Shown piece by piece: positions 6,877 to 13,972 of a DNA stretch of 19,936 nucleotides. The position numbers were made by a program, and so were the translations under genes. Under the pieces are notes generated by a model that was not told the DNA's origin, made no database searches, and saw only the letters and a program-made list of their open reading frames with translations. Source of the stretch: Chthonomonas sp. UBA2387 (GTDB taxonomy: Bacteria > Armatimonadota > Fimbriimonadia > Fimbriimonadales > Fimbriimonadaceae); contig DDSP01000011.1 of the NCBI GenBank assembly GCA_002343445.1, positions 1-19,936 on the forward strand. The letters are read 5' to 3'. Every line of letters begins with the position of its first letter. Within the stretch, counting starts at the first letter, position 1.

Positions 6877-7617
6877 TCAGTGGTCCCGCAGTTGCTCGGC
6901 GATCGAAAGGAGGTCGGCTTGCGAGCGGTCGCCCACCAGCATCATCTCGTACCCCGGCTCGAGCCACGCCACCGCGTTCATATTCCGCATCTGGTTCACG
7001 CAGAAGTACCGCATCTGGCTGCACTCAGTCCGTCCGGCAACCGATGGGTTGTGGACGAGCACGAACGACACCGTGCCCCGCTGATCCTGCAACACGATGC
7101 GCGCCACCCGCGCCCCGTGGAACGTACCCGCCACGCCGGCCACCGGAACCAACGGTCCCGTCGGAATCTTCGGCGCGCCGACTTCCTTCTCGAACCACTG
7201 ACCGAATCGGTTGGGATCGGCCACATGCGATGAACCCGACGGAAACATCCCGGAAGCGAGCATCGCGACTTCTTGTGCGCGCACTGAAGTAGGCCCCGAT
7301 CTCTGGAACCAGGCCGCAGAAACCAAGACAAGGAAAACACAGGCCGACAAGGCCCAAGCGTTGCGCCAAACGAACCGCTCGGTGCGCTGGGTGGATTCAA
7401 TGGCCCGAAGCCGCGCACGGCACGTCTGCCAGAGCTCGTCCGACGTGTGGGCATTGCGCTGGCTTTGAAGCGCTTGCTTCATCGCGACGATGCTCTCGTA
7501 CTCGCGTTGCGCCTCGGGGTCGTCCCGCATCGCGGCCATCAGCCGATCCCGCTCGGCTTTGGAAAGTTCGTTGTCCGCCAACGCGTGCAGGTCTTCGATC
7601 GGAATAGGCTCGGTCAT
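6877..7617 (-). CDS. Membrane anti-sigma factor
   Basis: The 246-residue protein has the layout of an anti-sigma factor for an ECF sigma. An acidic helical N-terminal domain (MTEPIPIEDLHALADNELSKAERDRLMAAMRDDPEAQREYES, then to about residue 80) is followed by one membrane helix (NAWALSACVFLVLVSAAWF, about 86-104) and an extracytoplasmic domain (about 105-246). The N-terminal domain resembles the zinc-binding anti-sigma fold but lacks the HxxxCxxC motif, so it would be a zinc-free variant. The outer domain contains two cysteines seven residues apart (Cys199 and Cys206) and ends MLVGDRSQADLLSIAEQL, as in other sigma-regulator sensor domains. Its start overlaps the sigma stop by 4 nt (ATGA), which is the main evidence for partnership. 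Confidence 0.82.
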   Translation of the reverse strand: MTEPIPIEDLHALADNELSKAERDRLMAAMRDDPEAQREYESIVAMKQALQSQRNAHTSDELWQTCRARLRAIESTQRTERFVWRNAWALSACVFLVLVSAAWFQRSGPTSVRAQEVAMLASGMFPSGSSHVADPNRFGQWFEKEVGAPKIPTGPLVPVAGVAGTFHGARVARIVLQDQRGTVSFVLVHNPSVAGRTECSQMRYFCVNQMRNMNAVAWLEPGYEMMLVGDRSQADLLSIAEQLRDH

Positions 7618-8174
7618 CGTTCGTCCTCGCGGATGTAGCCGCTCCGCACCGCGTAGTCGGCCAGATGCTTTCGGAGTTGGGCGCGTCCTCGCGCCAGCCG
7701 GGACCGAACCGTGCCGATGGGCACACCGGTCGCGTCGGCGATTTCCTGATAGGTCAATCCTTCGATGTCGCTCAGCATCACGGCCATCCTGAAGTCCTCG
7801 GGCACCCTGCTCAGCGCTTCCTCGATCTCGGCGCCGACGAGTTCGTCGAACACCAGCCTCTCGGGCGTTTCGGCCTCGTCTCCGCTAGGTTCGGCGACAT
7901 GGTCGTCGTCCAGCGAACCGAGTTGCGGCGCCCGTTGACGCTGCCTGTACCGATTGATGTACAGGTTCGTCACGATGCGCAGCAGCCACGCTTTGAAGTT
8001 GGCCCCGTCGAAACGTTCGTACGCTTCGAACGCTCGGACCATGGCTTCCTGGGCAAGGTCTTCGGCCTCCTCTCGGGAGCGTGTGAGCCGCAGCGCCGTC
8101 CCCAACACGGAGGGGAATACCTTCTCAGCCTGCTGCTCGAACTGTTCCCGAAGGCTTCGCCGCTGGAAGAGCAT
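7614..8174 (-). CDS. ECF RNA polymerase sigma factor (RpoE-like)
   Basis: The 186-residue protein has sigma region 2 (about 15-80: SVLGTALRLTRSREEAEDLAQEAMVRAFEAYERFDGANFKAWLLRIVTNLYINRYRQRQR) and sigma region 4 (about 125-172: ALSRVPEDFRMAVMLSDIEGLTYQEIADATGVPIGTVRSRLARGRAQLRKHL) with the usual helix-turn-helix. Regions 1 and 3 are absent, as in ECF sigmas. It would direct RNA polymerase to a small regulon under control of the overlapping membrane anti-sigma. A TACACT hexamer 9 nt upstream may be its promoter. It stands 72 nt after the DUF1501 gene on the same strand; read-through from that operon cannot be excluded. Confidence 0.95.
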   Translation of the reverse strand: MLFQRRSLREQFEQQAEKVFPSVLGTALRLTRSREEAEDLAQEAMVRAFEAYERFDGANFKAWLLRIVTNLYINRYRQRQRAPQLGSLDDDHVAEPSGDEAETPERLVFDELVGAEIEEALSRVPEDFRMAVMLSDIEGLTYQEIADATGVPIGTVRSRLARGRAQLRKHLADYAVRSGYIREDER

Positions 8175-8183
8175 GGACCCGGC

Positions 8184-8189
8184 AGTGTA
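8184..8189 (-). promoter_or_regulatory. Candidate -10 box for the sigma/anti-sigma operon
   Basis: TACACT on the minus strand lies 9 nt before the ATG at 8174, identical in sequence to the box before the DUF1080 gene. It would give a leader of only two or three nucleotides. No convincing -35 was found. Confidence 0.4.
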
Positions 8190-8246
8190 CCTTCGCTCAG
8201 GTTCAACGCCCTTCCCTTGCGGATCGTTCCCGCTGGACCGCAGGAC

Positions 8247-9533
8247 TCACACGACAATGCCTCGGTAGGTTGCCGTGTAGTTCGGAAACACCGAACCGAC
8301 GTTGGGATTGCCGAGCCGCTTGTCCACGATTTCCGCCAAGATGTCCCTGTAATCAAGCGTGATCGCAAGGTCTCGTTGGGCGAAGAGTTGCTCGGTCGCC
8401 AGGCCGGGCCAGGTCCGCATGACCTGTCCACCCACCACGCCACCACCCATGACGATCATCGCGCCACCGTGGCCATGGTCGGTCCCCAGGCTTCCGTTTT
8501 CTGCGACGACTCGGCCGAACTCCGTGAGGACGACGACGATGAGTCGTCCCAAATGGCCGGAGGCTTCCATGTCCGCGTGGAGGGCGAGGAGGCCCAGTGC
8601 AAGGTCGTCCATGAGTCCGGCCATCGTTCCAGTGACCACGCCTTGCGAGGCGTGTGTGTCCCACCCGTTCTTGTTGACGTGCACGGCTTCGACACCCACG
8701 TTGGCCCGGATAAGCGCCGCAGTGGCCCTGAGGGCATCGCCGAACTGGGACGGCGGATAGCTCGCACCTCCGGCAGGCGTGTAGCCGGCGAAGTCGATCG
8801 TCTCCAAGAGCGCGATGGTCGCCATCGTGTTGTCGGCGACGACATTGAGGACGTCGTCATGGTCGTACATCTGACCGATGCGGCCCGCGCGGTCGTCCCG
8901 AGTCGAGGAGGTCCCCAGAATGCCGAACGACTCGGGATCGTTGACTGGAAGCGACAAGGGCGCGCCCACCATGGTCAGGGCCATGGCCGTATCGAACGTC
9001 ACACCCCGCAACACCGAGGCGCCGTCCAAGGGGCTCACCGTCGCCAAATGGCGACCCAGCCAACCGTCGGACGCGCCGGCACCGACTTGCCCCACTTCCA
9101 TGAACCGCTGCGCGTCGAAGTGGGATCTGGTCGTGCTCGTCAGCCCGCAGGCATGGACGAACGCCAGATGCCCCGCCTGGTAGACGGGCAACAAAGGCGC
9201 CATCGCCGGGGGAAGGCCAAAGAACCCGTCCAAGTCGGTCAACCGGTTGGGATCGGAACTGTCGGGCGGAGGGATGGCCAATTGCGGCCGGTGCGCATAG
9301 TAGTCGTCATCGCCGTGCGGCGCACAGAGCGTCAGACCATCGGCGCCTCCACGAAGATAGATGGAAACGACGATGTCGCGGTCGGAACCTCCGGAGTCGG
9401 CGTAGGCCACGCGAGGCAACCAACTGGGAGACGTCACGATGAGCGCCGCCGCTGCCGACGATTTGAGGAAGGAGCGACGAGAAAGGGCTCGGTACTCCGA
9501 GCACCCGTAAGCTTGAATCGGATCGAGAGACAT
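8247..9533 (-). CDS. DUF1501 domain protein, twin-arginine exported
   Basis: The 428-residue protein begins with a twin-arginine leader (SRRSFLKSSAAAALIVTSPSWLPRVAYA, about 18-45, Arg19-Arg20) and then a DUF1501 domain. Typical segments are IVVSIYLRGGADGLTLCAPHGDDDYYAHRPQLAI, GFFGLPPAMAPLLPVYQAGHLAFVHACGL, GWDTHASQGVVTGTMAGLMDDLALGLLALHADM, LIVVVLTEFGRVVAENGSLGTDHGHGGAMIVMGGGVVGGQV and DYRDILAEIVDKRL. The family resembles the alkaline phosphatase/sulfatase fold, but its reaction is not established. It follows the DUF1800 gene by 15 nt with a strong AAGGAGAT ribosome-binding site 8 nt from its ATG, so the two are one operon. This pair recurs in Planctomycetota and Armatimonadota and is assumed to work together in the periplasm. 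Confidence 0.93.
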   Translation of the reverse strand: MSLDPIQAYGCSEYRALSRRSFLKSSAAAALIVTSPSWLPRVAYADSGGSDRDIVVSIYLRGGADGLTLCAPHGDDDYYAHRPQLAIPPPDSSDPNRLTDLDGFFGLPPAMAPLLPVYQAGHLAFVHACGLTSTTRSHFDAQRFMEVGQVGAGASDGWLGRHLATVSPLDGASVLRGVTFDTAMALTMVGAPLSLPVNDPESFGILGTSSTRDDRAGRIGQMYDHDDVLNVVADNTMATIALLETIDFAGYTPAGGASYPPSQFGDALRATAALIRANVGVEAVHVNKNGWDTHASQGVVTGTMAGLMDDLALGLLALHADMEASGHLGRLIVVVLTEFGRVVAENGSLGTDHGHGGAMIVMGGGVVGGQVMRTWPGLATEQLFAQRDLAITLDYRDILAEIVDKRLGNPNVGSVFPNYTATYRGIVV

Positions 9534-9548
9534 TGGATCGAATCTCCT

Positions 9549-11021
9549 TTAGAACCACTGAAACTGAGGCGAGGCGAGCGCCAAGCCATAGGCGTCGAGG
9601 CAACGTTGCGCGGTCAGCCGACCGCCCCGGGCGAACTGGGACAGAATCGCGGACGTCTGGGCATCCATCGTTCCATGGAACAGTTCGGCATTGATCCGGG
9701 ACACCAACTGCCGTGGGTCGCGCATCGTTGTGGAAAGGGCCACCGACAGACCGGCGACCGAACCCGCCACGACGGCGGCTGGGAAGTTCCATCGGGGCAG
9801 AAGGAGGTCCTTCCAATGGTCCGAATCGTCCGGGTAGCCATCCGGAGCGGGCCAAGCGTAAGGTTGGTTGCCCGCCGCTCCCAACCACGCAGGGACCGAG
9901 TTGACCGATTGCACGTTGGCCCGAAGCGCACGGACCGTCGCCACCATGACGTGGAACGGTCGCTTGAGCTTGAAAGGAGCGTTGGCGATGTTCTCGGGCG
10001 AAAGAATGGCCCGGACCACCGCCTTGATGTCCCCCTGCGTCGCGGTCCATGTTGTGGCCACCGCATTGACCAAACCTGTGGACGGTTCTTCATCGAGCAG
10101 CCATCGAATCAGCTTCTTGCCCACGTATTTGGCCGTATTGGGGTGGGAGGCGAGCAAGTCCAGAACGTCTAGTCCGTCCTGAATGCCGCCCGAGGCGATG
10201 GCTTGCCCCATCACCGTCTTGACACCCGTTTCGTGACGCGCCTCCATGAATCGGAACGTTCCTTGCAGCACACCGTCGGAGGGACGGTTGTAGTACGTCC
10301 ATCCTGTGAAGCACTTCGCGACTTCCGAGACGTCGCTCTGCGAATAGCCGCCGTTGACGCCGAGCGTATGGAGTTCGAGCAATTCACGGGCGTAGTTCTC
10401 GTTTGGACGACCTGCGACGTTGGTGTTGTTGTCCAGATAGGCGATCATCGCCGGACTCTGGGCACTCGCATGGAGCAGGTCGCTGAAGTTGCCGAGCGCA
10501 TGAGCCCGGATCACATTCCGGTCGTCGATGGGTTTGAGGTGGCCGACGTCGCGTGCCGTCACGTTGAAGTGATCCGTCCAGAACTCGACCATTCGCTCGT
10601 ACAGCTGCCGGCGGCTAAGGATCCCTCGCGCGACACAAGCCCGCATCAGCTCGGTGCGCACCACGTTGGGATCGTAGGCGTAGAGTTCGTGCGGCAAGAG
10701 GTTCAGGGTCGGGAACTGGGCAAGGAACGCGTCACAAACGCTATCGTCGATCGAACTCGGGTCCAACTGCCATTCGATGAACGCGGAATGCCCTTGCGTT
10801 CTCAGCAAGGCCATATCTTCGCGGCTCGGCCAGTAACATGTGCGCCAGGCCAGCCGATCTTCAGGTGGAATAGAAGCGGGCGCGGGTCCGTCTTGCTTGT
10901 TTTTCTGTCGTTCTTGGCCCACGGACCAAGCCGAGACACCCAGCAAGCCCACCAGGAGGGATCGCCGACTGCACGGGCTTGGCCCCACTTCGGGGCAAAG
11001 TCGTTCTTCTTTCGCTGTCAT
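9549..11021 (-). CDS. DUF1800 domain protein, exported
   Basis: The 490-residue protein starts with a twin-arginine-like leader (CSRRSLLVGLLGVSAWSVG, Arg19-Arg20), followed by the all-helical DUF1800 domain. Recognisable parts are FIEWQLDPSSID, LMRACVARGILSRRQLYERMVEFWTDHFNV, ALGNFSDLLHASAQSPAMIAYLDNNTNVAGRPNENYARELLELHTLGVNGGYSQSDVSEVAKCFTGWTY, and further on HPNTAKYVGKKLIRWLLDEEPS. The NENYARELLELHTLGV block is the family signature. The biochemical role is unknown; it is nearly always paired with DUF1501, as here. A GGAAG stretch 8-12 nt before the ATG could serve as ribosome-binding site. It begins 86 nt after the GH2-type gene, which may be a separate transcript. Confidence 0.92.
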   Translation of the reverse strand: MTAKEERLCPEVGPSPCSRRSLLVGLLGVSAWSVGQERQKNKQDGPAPASIPPEDRLAWRTCYWPSREDMALLRTQGHSAFIEWQLDPSSIDDSVCDAFLAQFPTLNLLPHELYAYDPNVVRTELMRACVARGILSRRQLYERMVEFWTDHFNVTARDVGHLKPIDDRNVIRAHALGNFSDLLHASAQSPAMIAYLDNNTNVAGRPNENYARELLELHTLGVNGGYSQSDVSEVAKCFTGWTYYNRPSDGVLQGTFRFMEARHETGVKTVMGQAIASGGIQDGLDVLDLLASHPNTAKYVGKKLIRWLLDEEPSTGLVNAVATTWTATQGDIKAVVRAILSPENIANAPFKLKRPFHVMVATVRALRANVQSVNSVPAWLGAAGNQPYAWPAPDGYPDDSDHWKDLLLPRWNFPAAVVAGSVAGLSVALSTTMRDPRQLVSRINAELFHGTMDAQTSAILSQFARGGRLTAQRCLDAYGLALASPQFQWF

Positions 11022-11107
11022 CAGGTCACTTCCGTTCCGAACACGACCCTGACGCGAGTCTGAACGCGCGCGTTGCGAGATTGTTCAGCGATAGGTGACC
11101 GTGTCGC

Positions 11108-12352
11108 TCAAGGAGCTTGCACGAGGAAGGGCGCATTGGCCGTCGCCGCATGGCCAGTGCCGTCCGTCGCATACAGGTAGATGCGGTAAGGACCCGGTTT
11201 GGCAGGAGCTTCGAACTCCAACAAGGCCCGGCCCCCCGTATCCCACTGCCCCACGGCCATCGGCCTCTGCTCGCCTTCGCCTGCGAACCGCGTGTCGGTC
11301 ACCTCGGGCCGGAGCACCCATCTGAACGACAAAGCATCGCCATTGGGGTCGACCACCGTTGCCTCGGCCCGAACCTTGACGCCAGGCTTCACCTCCTTTT
11401 GGCCCGAATCGAAGAGGAAGCGCTCGACGCGCGGAGCGCGGGCGACCGTCTTGCCCGTCCAGAACGACGTCATCACGTCGACCGACTCGAGACCCTCGCC
11501 CGAATCCAAGAACATCCCGAACCACGTCGGGGTGGTCTCCTGCTTCTCCCCCCAAAGGAACGCATAGGTTCCAAGGCAAGCGGGGTCCGCCGCATTGGGG
11601 GCATAACTGTTGGCAAAGAACTGGGCCTTCTCGCTGCTGGTCTGTTCCACCGCCGCGCCCCACGGGGTCTTGGGCCGCTCCCAGGGACCGAGCGGCCCGA
11701 ACTCGGTGACGATGTAAGGCTTCTCCCAGCCGAGTTCCTTCAGCCGCTTGGGCAACGAAGGAGCGCCGCCATAGGAGTTGACTCCCAGGATGTCGATATC
11801 CGGCGCGTAGCGCTTGACGTGCGCGATCTTCTGGGCATCGACCTCCGCGACCACGGTCATCGTCGGGTGGTTCGGGTCGAGCGACTTGGTCATCTTGGCC
11901 AGCTCGTTCACGGCGCGCCACAGGTCGGGCGTGTCGTTGTCGTGCTCCATCTCGTTGCCGAGCGACCAGATCAGGAGTGCGGGATGGTCGCGGTGCGCCT
12001 CGACGACCTGCCGCGTGCGGTCGAGTTGGGCCTTCACTTGGTCGGCGTTCGAGTAGTCGAGCCCCGACTTGTGCAGCAGCCAGATACCGGCGCAAACGGT
12101 CATGCCTTGGCGGCTGGCGAGGTCCAGATCGAGGCCCAGCCGCTCCGCGCCCCACGTGCGGAACGAGTTCGCCCCGCTGCGCGCGGCGTATTCGGCTCGG
12201 AACGTTCCGCCGACACCCTTGACGCGATAGGGCGAGCCCGCGCGCATCAGCGTCCAACCCTCCCCGACTCGTTCGATCGTCACTCTATTGGCCGTCGTCG
12301 GTTGACTCATCAGGGACACTCCGGAGGCCAGCAGCAGCAAGGCAGACCACAT
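11108..12352 (-). CDS. Exported GH2-type (clan GH-A) glycosidase
   Basis: The 414-residue protein has a signal peptide (MWSALLLLASGVSLMSQ) and then a TIM-barrel of glycoside hydrolase family 2 type. The barrel starts YRVKGVGGTFRAEYAARSGANSFRTWG (about 42-68). The acid/base motif is ALLIWSLGNEME with Asn133-Glu134, and the nucleophile motif is KPYIVTEFGPLGP with Glu217. The 83-residue spacing of the two glutamates fits clan GH-A. A C-terminal immunoglobulin/PKD-like module (about 310-414: VKVRAEATVVDPNGDALSFRWVLRPE to YRIYLYATDGTGHAATANAPFLV) follows. The N-terminal sandwich domains of full GH2 enzymes are missing, so the substrate cannot be named. The promoter carries a 16-bp palindrome between -10 and the -35 region, implying sugar-responsive control. 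Confidence 0.85.
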   Translation of the reverse strand: MWSALLLLASGVSLMSQPTTANRVTIERVGEGWTLMRAGSPYRVKGVGGTFRAEYAARSGANSFRTWGAERLGLDLDLASRQGMTVCAGIWLLHKSGLDYSNADQVKAQLDRTRQVVEAHRDHPALLIWSLGNEMEHDNDTPDLWRAVNELAKMTKSLDPNHPTMTVVAEVDAQKIAHVKRYAPDIDILGVNSYGGAPSLPKRLKELGWEKPYIVTEFGPLGPWERPKTPWGAAVEQTSSEKAQFFANSYAPNAADPACLGTYAFLWGEKQETTPTWFGMFLDSGEGLESVDVMTSFWTGKTVARAPRVERFLFDSGQKEVKPGVKVRAEATVVDPNGDALSFRWVLRPEVTDTRFAGEGEQRPMAVGQWDTGGRALLEFEAPAKPGPYRIYLYATDGTGHAATANAPFLVQAP

Positions 12353-12358
12353 GGCTTG

Positions 12359-12364
12359 ATTATA
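12359..12364 (-). promoter_or_regulatory. -10 element (perfect TATAAT) for the GH2-type gene
   Basis: On the minus strand a consensus TATAAT lies exactly 6 nt before the ATG at 12352. The operator palindrome abuts it directly on the upstream side and occupies the spacer. No good -35 was found at 16-18 nt. Confidence 0.7.
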
Positions 12365-12380
12365 TGCGAAACGTTTCGCA
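12365..12380. promoter_or_regulatory. LacI/GalR-family-like operator (perfect 16-bp palindrome)
   Basis: TGCGAAACGTTTCGCA is a perfect palindrome with the central AAACGTTT, including the core CG, characteristic of operators bound by LacI/GalR-family repressors such as PurR. It touches the TATAAT of the GH2-type gene and ends 5 nt before the -35 of the divergent promoter at 12385-12413. A bound repressor would block the first promoter and could affect the second. No LacI-family regulator gene lies in the window. Confidence 0.7.
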
Positions 12381-12384
12381 AGAG

Positions 12385-12413
12385 TTGGATCGCCCCAAGG
12401 CGCGGCCTATACT
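12385..12413 (+). promoter_or_regulatory. Sigma-70-like promoter for the small gene at 12445
   Basis: TTGGAT (12385-12390) and TATACT (12408-12413) are separated by 17 nt, the best complete promoter in the window. Transcription would begin near 12420, which excludes the upstream in-frame ATG at 12364 and supports the start at 12445. Confidence 0.6.
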
Positions 12414-12444
12414 GGAGGAAATCGCGCGACGGTCGCGGAGCGCC

Positions 12445-12696
12445 ATGGCACTTTCGAATACAAACCCACAGACCGATACGTCGAGGACTTCGACGGGGCC
12501 AAGCGCCTCGCCCGAGAACGCGCCGAAGAAGCAGCCCTGGGGCGAGGGGGCACCTCCCTGGGAAAACCCGAACCACAACGGGCAGAGCCCGGAGCGCCAC
12601 GAGGATTGGAAGGAGATGGTCAAGCTGCACGGGCTGGAGAAAACGATTCGGAGCTACCACCTGATCGAGGGTCAGATGGACCTGATGGGAACCTAG
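12445..12696 (+). CDS. Small hypothetical soluble protein
   Basis: An 83-residue protein (MALSNTNPQTDTSRTSTGPS...) that I do not recognise. The first half is a disordered Ser/Thr/Pro-rich region with the segment PWGEGAPPWENPNHNG. The second half looks folded and helical: SPERHEDWKEMVKLHGLEKTIRSYHLIEGQMDLMGT. There are no membrane segments and no cysteines. The start at 12445 was preferred over an ATG at 12364 because it has a GGAG ribosome-binding site 5 nt away and lies downstream of the promoter at 12385-12413; the earlier ATG sits inside the operator palindrome. It is divergent from the GH2-type gene and shares its control region, so co-regulation is possible. Confidence 0.55.
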   Translation: MALSNTNPQTDTSRTSTGPSASPENAPKKQPWGEGAPPWENPNHNGQSPERHEDWKEMVKLHGLEKTIRSYHLIEGQMDLMGT

Positions 12697-12792
12697 CCTC
12701 CCTGCGCTCCGCAGACGCGCCTACGCCATTCAACCAGCCAACAGGCCGAACCATCCAACGGCATGATGGCGACTCCGGCCGATGAGAGCACG

Positions 12793-12798
12793 TAGAAT
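12793..12798 (+). promoter_or_regulatory. -10 element, leaderless type, for the oxidoreductase gene
   Basis: TAGAAT lies exactly 6 nt before the GTG at 12805. The -35 region at 17-nt spacing reads CGACTC, a weak match. There is no ribosome-binding site in the 6-nt gap. Confidence 0.55.
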
Positions 12799-12804
12799 CC
12801 GGTC

Positions 12805-13902
12805 GTGCCCTTCCGACCCTTCGATCTCCCGAGCGGACACCGTTTGAACAACCGGCTCGTCGTCGCCCCAATGACGACCTACTCTTCCCTGCCGAACGGC
12901 GACATCGCTCCCGACGAGTTGGACTACCTCCGACGGCGCGCCGAGGGTGGGTTCGGCATGGTGATGACCGCCGCGTGCTACGTCCACCCCTCGGGCCACG
13001 CGTTCGACGGACAGTGGGCGTGCGACAGCGACGAACGGCTCCCTTCGCTGCGGTCCGCGGCGGATGCGATCCAGGAGTCAGGCGCGATGGGCGTCCTCCA
13101 AATCCATCACGGCGGGCGACAGTGCCCACCGGCGCTCTGCGGCGGACAGTCCGTCTCCGCCAGCGCCATCCCCGCCGAACGGCCCAACGCCGCGACACCG
13201 CGCGCCCTGAAGGAATCCGAAGTCGAGGACCTGATCCGCGCGTTTGCCGATGCCGCCCTTCGAGCCAAACGCGCAGGAATCCAGGGCATCGAGATCCATG
13301 GAGCCAACACCTACCTCCTGCAACAGTTCGTCAGTCCGCACAGCAATCGCCGCGACGACCGCTGGGGCCGGGATCGTCTCGCGTTCCCGCTGGCCGTCAC
13401 CGATGCTGTCCTGGATGCGGTCGGCCCCGGCTACCCCGTGGGCTACCGGTTCTCGCCGGAAGAAACCGAGACTCCCGGCATTCGCTGGCCGCATACCGAA
13501 GCCCTGATCGAAGCGCTCTGCCAGAGGCCCCTGGATTGGCTGCACATCTCGCTCAACGACTACCGCCGCACCAGCCTCGTGGGCGACTTCGACGAACCCG
13601 TGTTGCACAAGGCGAGCGCAACCATCAAGGGACGCCTGCCACTCATAGGTGTCGGCCGTGTGCAAACGCTCCAAGAAGCCCAAGCCGTTCTCGCGATGGG
13701 TTGCGATCTGGTCGCCCTCGGCCGAATGGCGATCACCGAGCCCGAATGGCCGCAACGGGCAAGCGCCGGCGAGCCGCTCCGAACCTCGGTCCCCGAGGAG
13801 GACGCGGCATCCCTATTGACCCTGCCTGCTGGCTTGACCCGCAAGATCTACTCTGTTCACGGCTGGTTCGAAGTGGAGGGCAAGTGGACGATGCAACGCT
13901 GA
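12805..13902 (+). CDS. NADH:flavin oxidoreductase (Old Yellow Enzyme family)
   Basis: The 365-residue enzyme is an FMN-dependent TIM-barrel reductase of the Old Yellow Enzyme family, which reduces activated C=C bonds with NAD(P)H. The order of motifs is complete: LNNRLVVAPMTTYSS (FMN-binding N-terminal strand), MGVLQIHHGGRQCP, the substrate-anion site HGAN (His165 and Asn168) in IEIHGANTYLLQQFVSPHSNRRDDRWG, and the phosphate-binding IGVGRVQTLQEAQAVLAMGCDLVALGRMAI. It lacks the C-terminal iron-sulfur and second flavin domains of dienoyl-CoA reductases, so it is the short, single-domain type. The GTG start is supported by the position of the -10 hexamer and by alignment of the first strand (PFRPFDLPSGHRLNNR). 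The natural substrate is unknown. Confidence 0.92.
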   Translation: MPFRPFDLPSGHRLNNRLVVAPMTTYSSLPNGDIAPDELDYLRRRAEGGFGMVMTAACYVHPSGHAFDGQWACDSDERLPSLRSAADAIQESGAMGVLQIHHGGRQCPPALCGGQSVSASAIPAERPNAATPRALKESEVEDLIRAFADAALRAKRAGIQGIEIHGANTYLLQQFVSPHSNRRDDRWGRDRLAFPLAVTDAVLDAVGPGYPVGYRFSPEETETPGIRWPHTEALIEALCQRPLDWLHISLNDYRRTSLVGDFDEPVLHKASATIKGRLPLIGVGRVQTLQEAQAVLAMGCDLVALGRMAITEPEWPQRASAGEPLRTSVPEEDAASLLTLPAGLTRKIYSVHGWFEVEGKWTMQR

Positions 13903-13960
13903 GATTTACTTCGGCACGTCGGAATCGCATCACATAGGGCGAGCAGCCGTTCCATTCGGC

Positions 13961-13966
13961 TATGAT
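13961..13966 (+). promoter_or_regulatory. -10 element, leaderless type, for the ankyrin lipoprotein gene
   Basis: TATGAT lies exactly 6 nt before the ATG at 13973. The upstream -35 region has no recognisable hexamer. The gap to the start codon is too short for a conventional ribosome-binding site. Confidence 0.55.
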
Positions 13967-13972
13967 GGGTCT

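Noticed and set aside
8010..8035. CGAAACGTTCG and nearby CTTCGAACG resembling a second operator
   Set aside because: It is imperfect, lies inside the coding sequence of the sigma factor and is explained by codon choice.
7665..10172. An 835-codon open frame on the plus strand opposite the sigma, DUF1501 and DUF1800 genes
   Set aside because: It lies wholly antisense to three well-supported genes, crosses their boundaries and has the Arg/Gly/His-rich composition typical of antisense frames in GC-rich DNA. No domain is recognisable.
11064..11094. CTGAAC/GTTCAG inverted repeat between the glycosidase and DUF1800 genes
   Set aside because: A 6-bp stem with a long loop and no T-run is too weak to call a terminator or an operator.
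12364..12444. An upstream in-frame ATG for the small gene, giving 110 residues
   Set aside because: It lies within the operator palindrome and upstream of the TTGGAT/TATACT promoter, without a ribosome-binding site. The ATG at 12445 fits better.
11117..12664. A 515-codon plus-strand frame over the GH2-type gene and the small gene
   Set aside because: It is antisense to the glycosidase and overlaps the better-supported small gene and its promoter in another frame.
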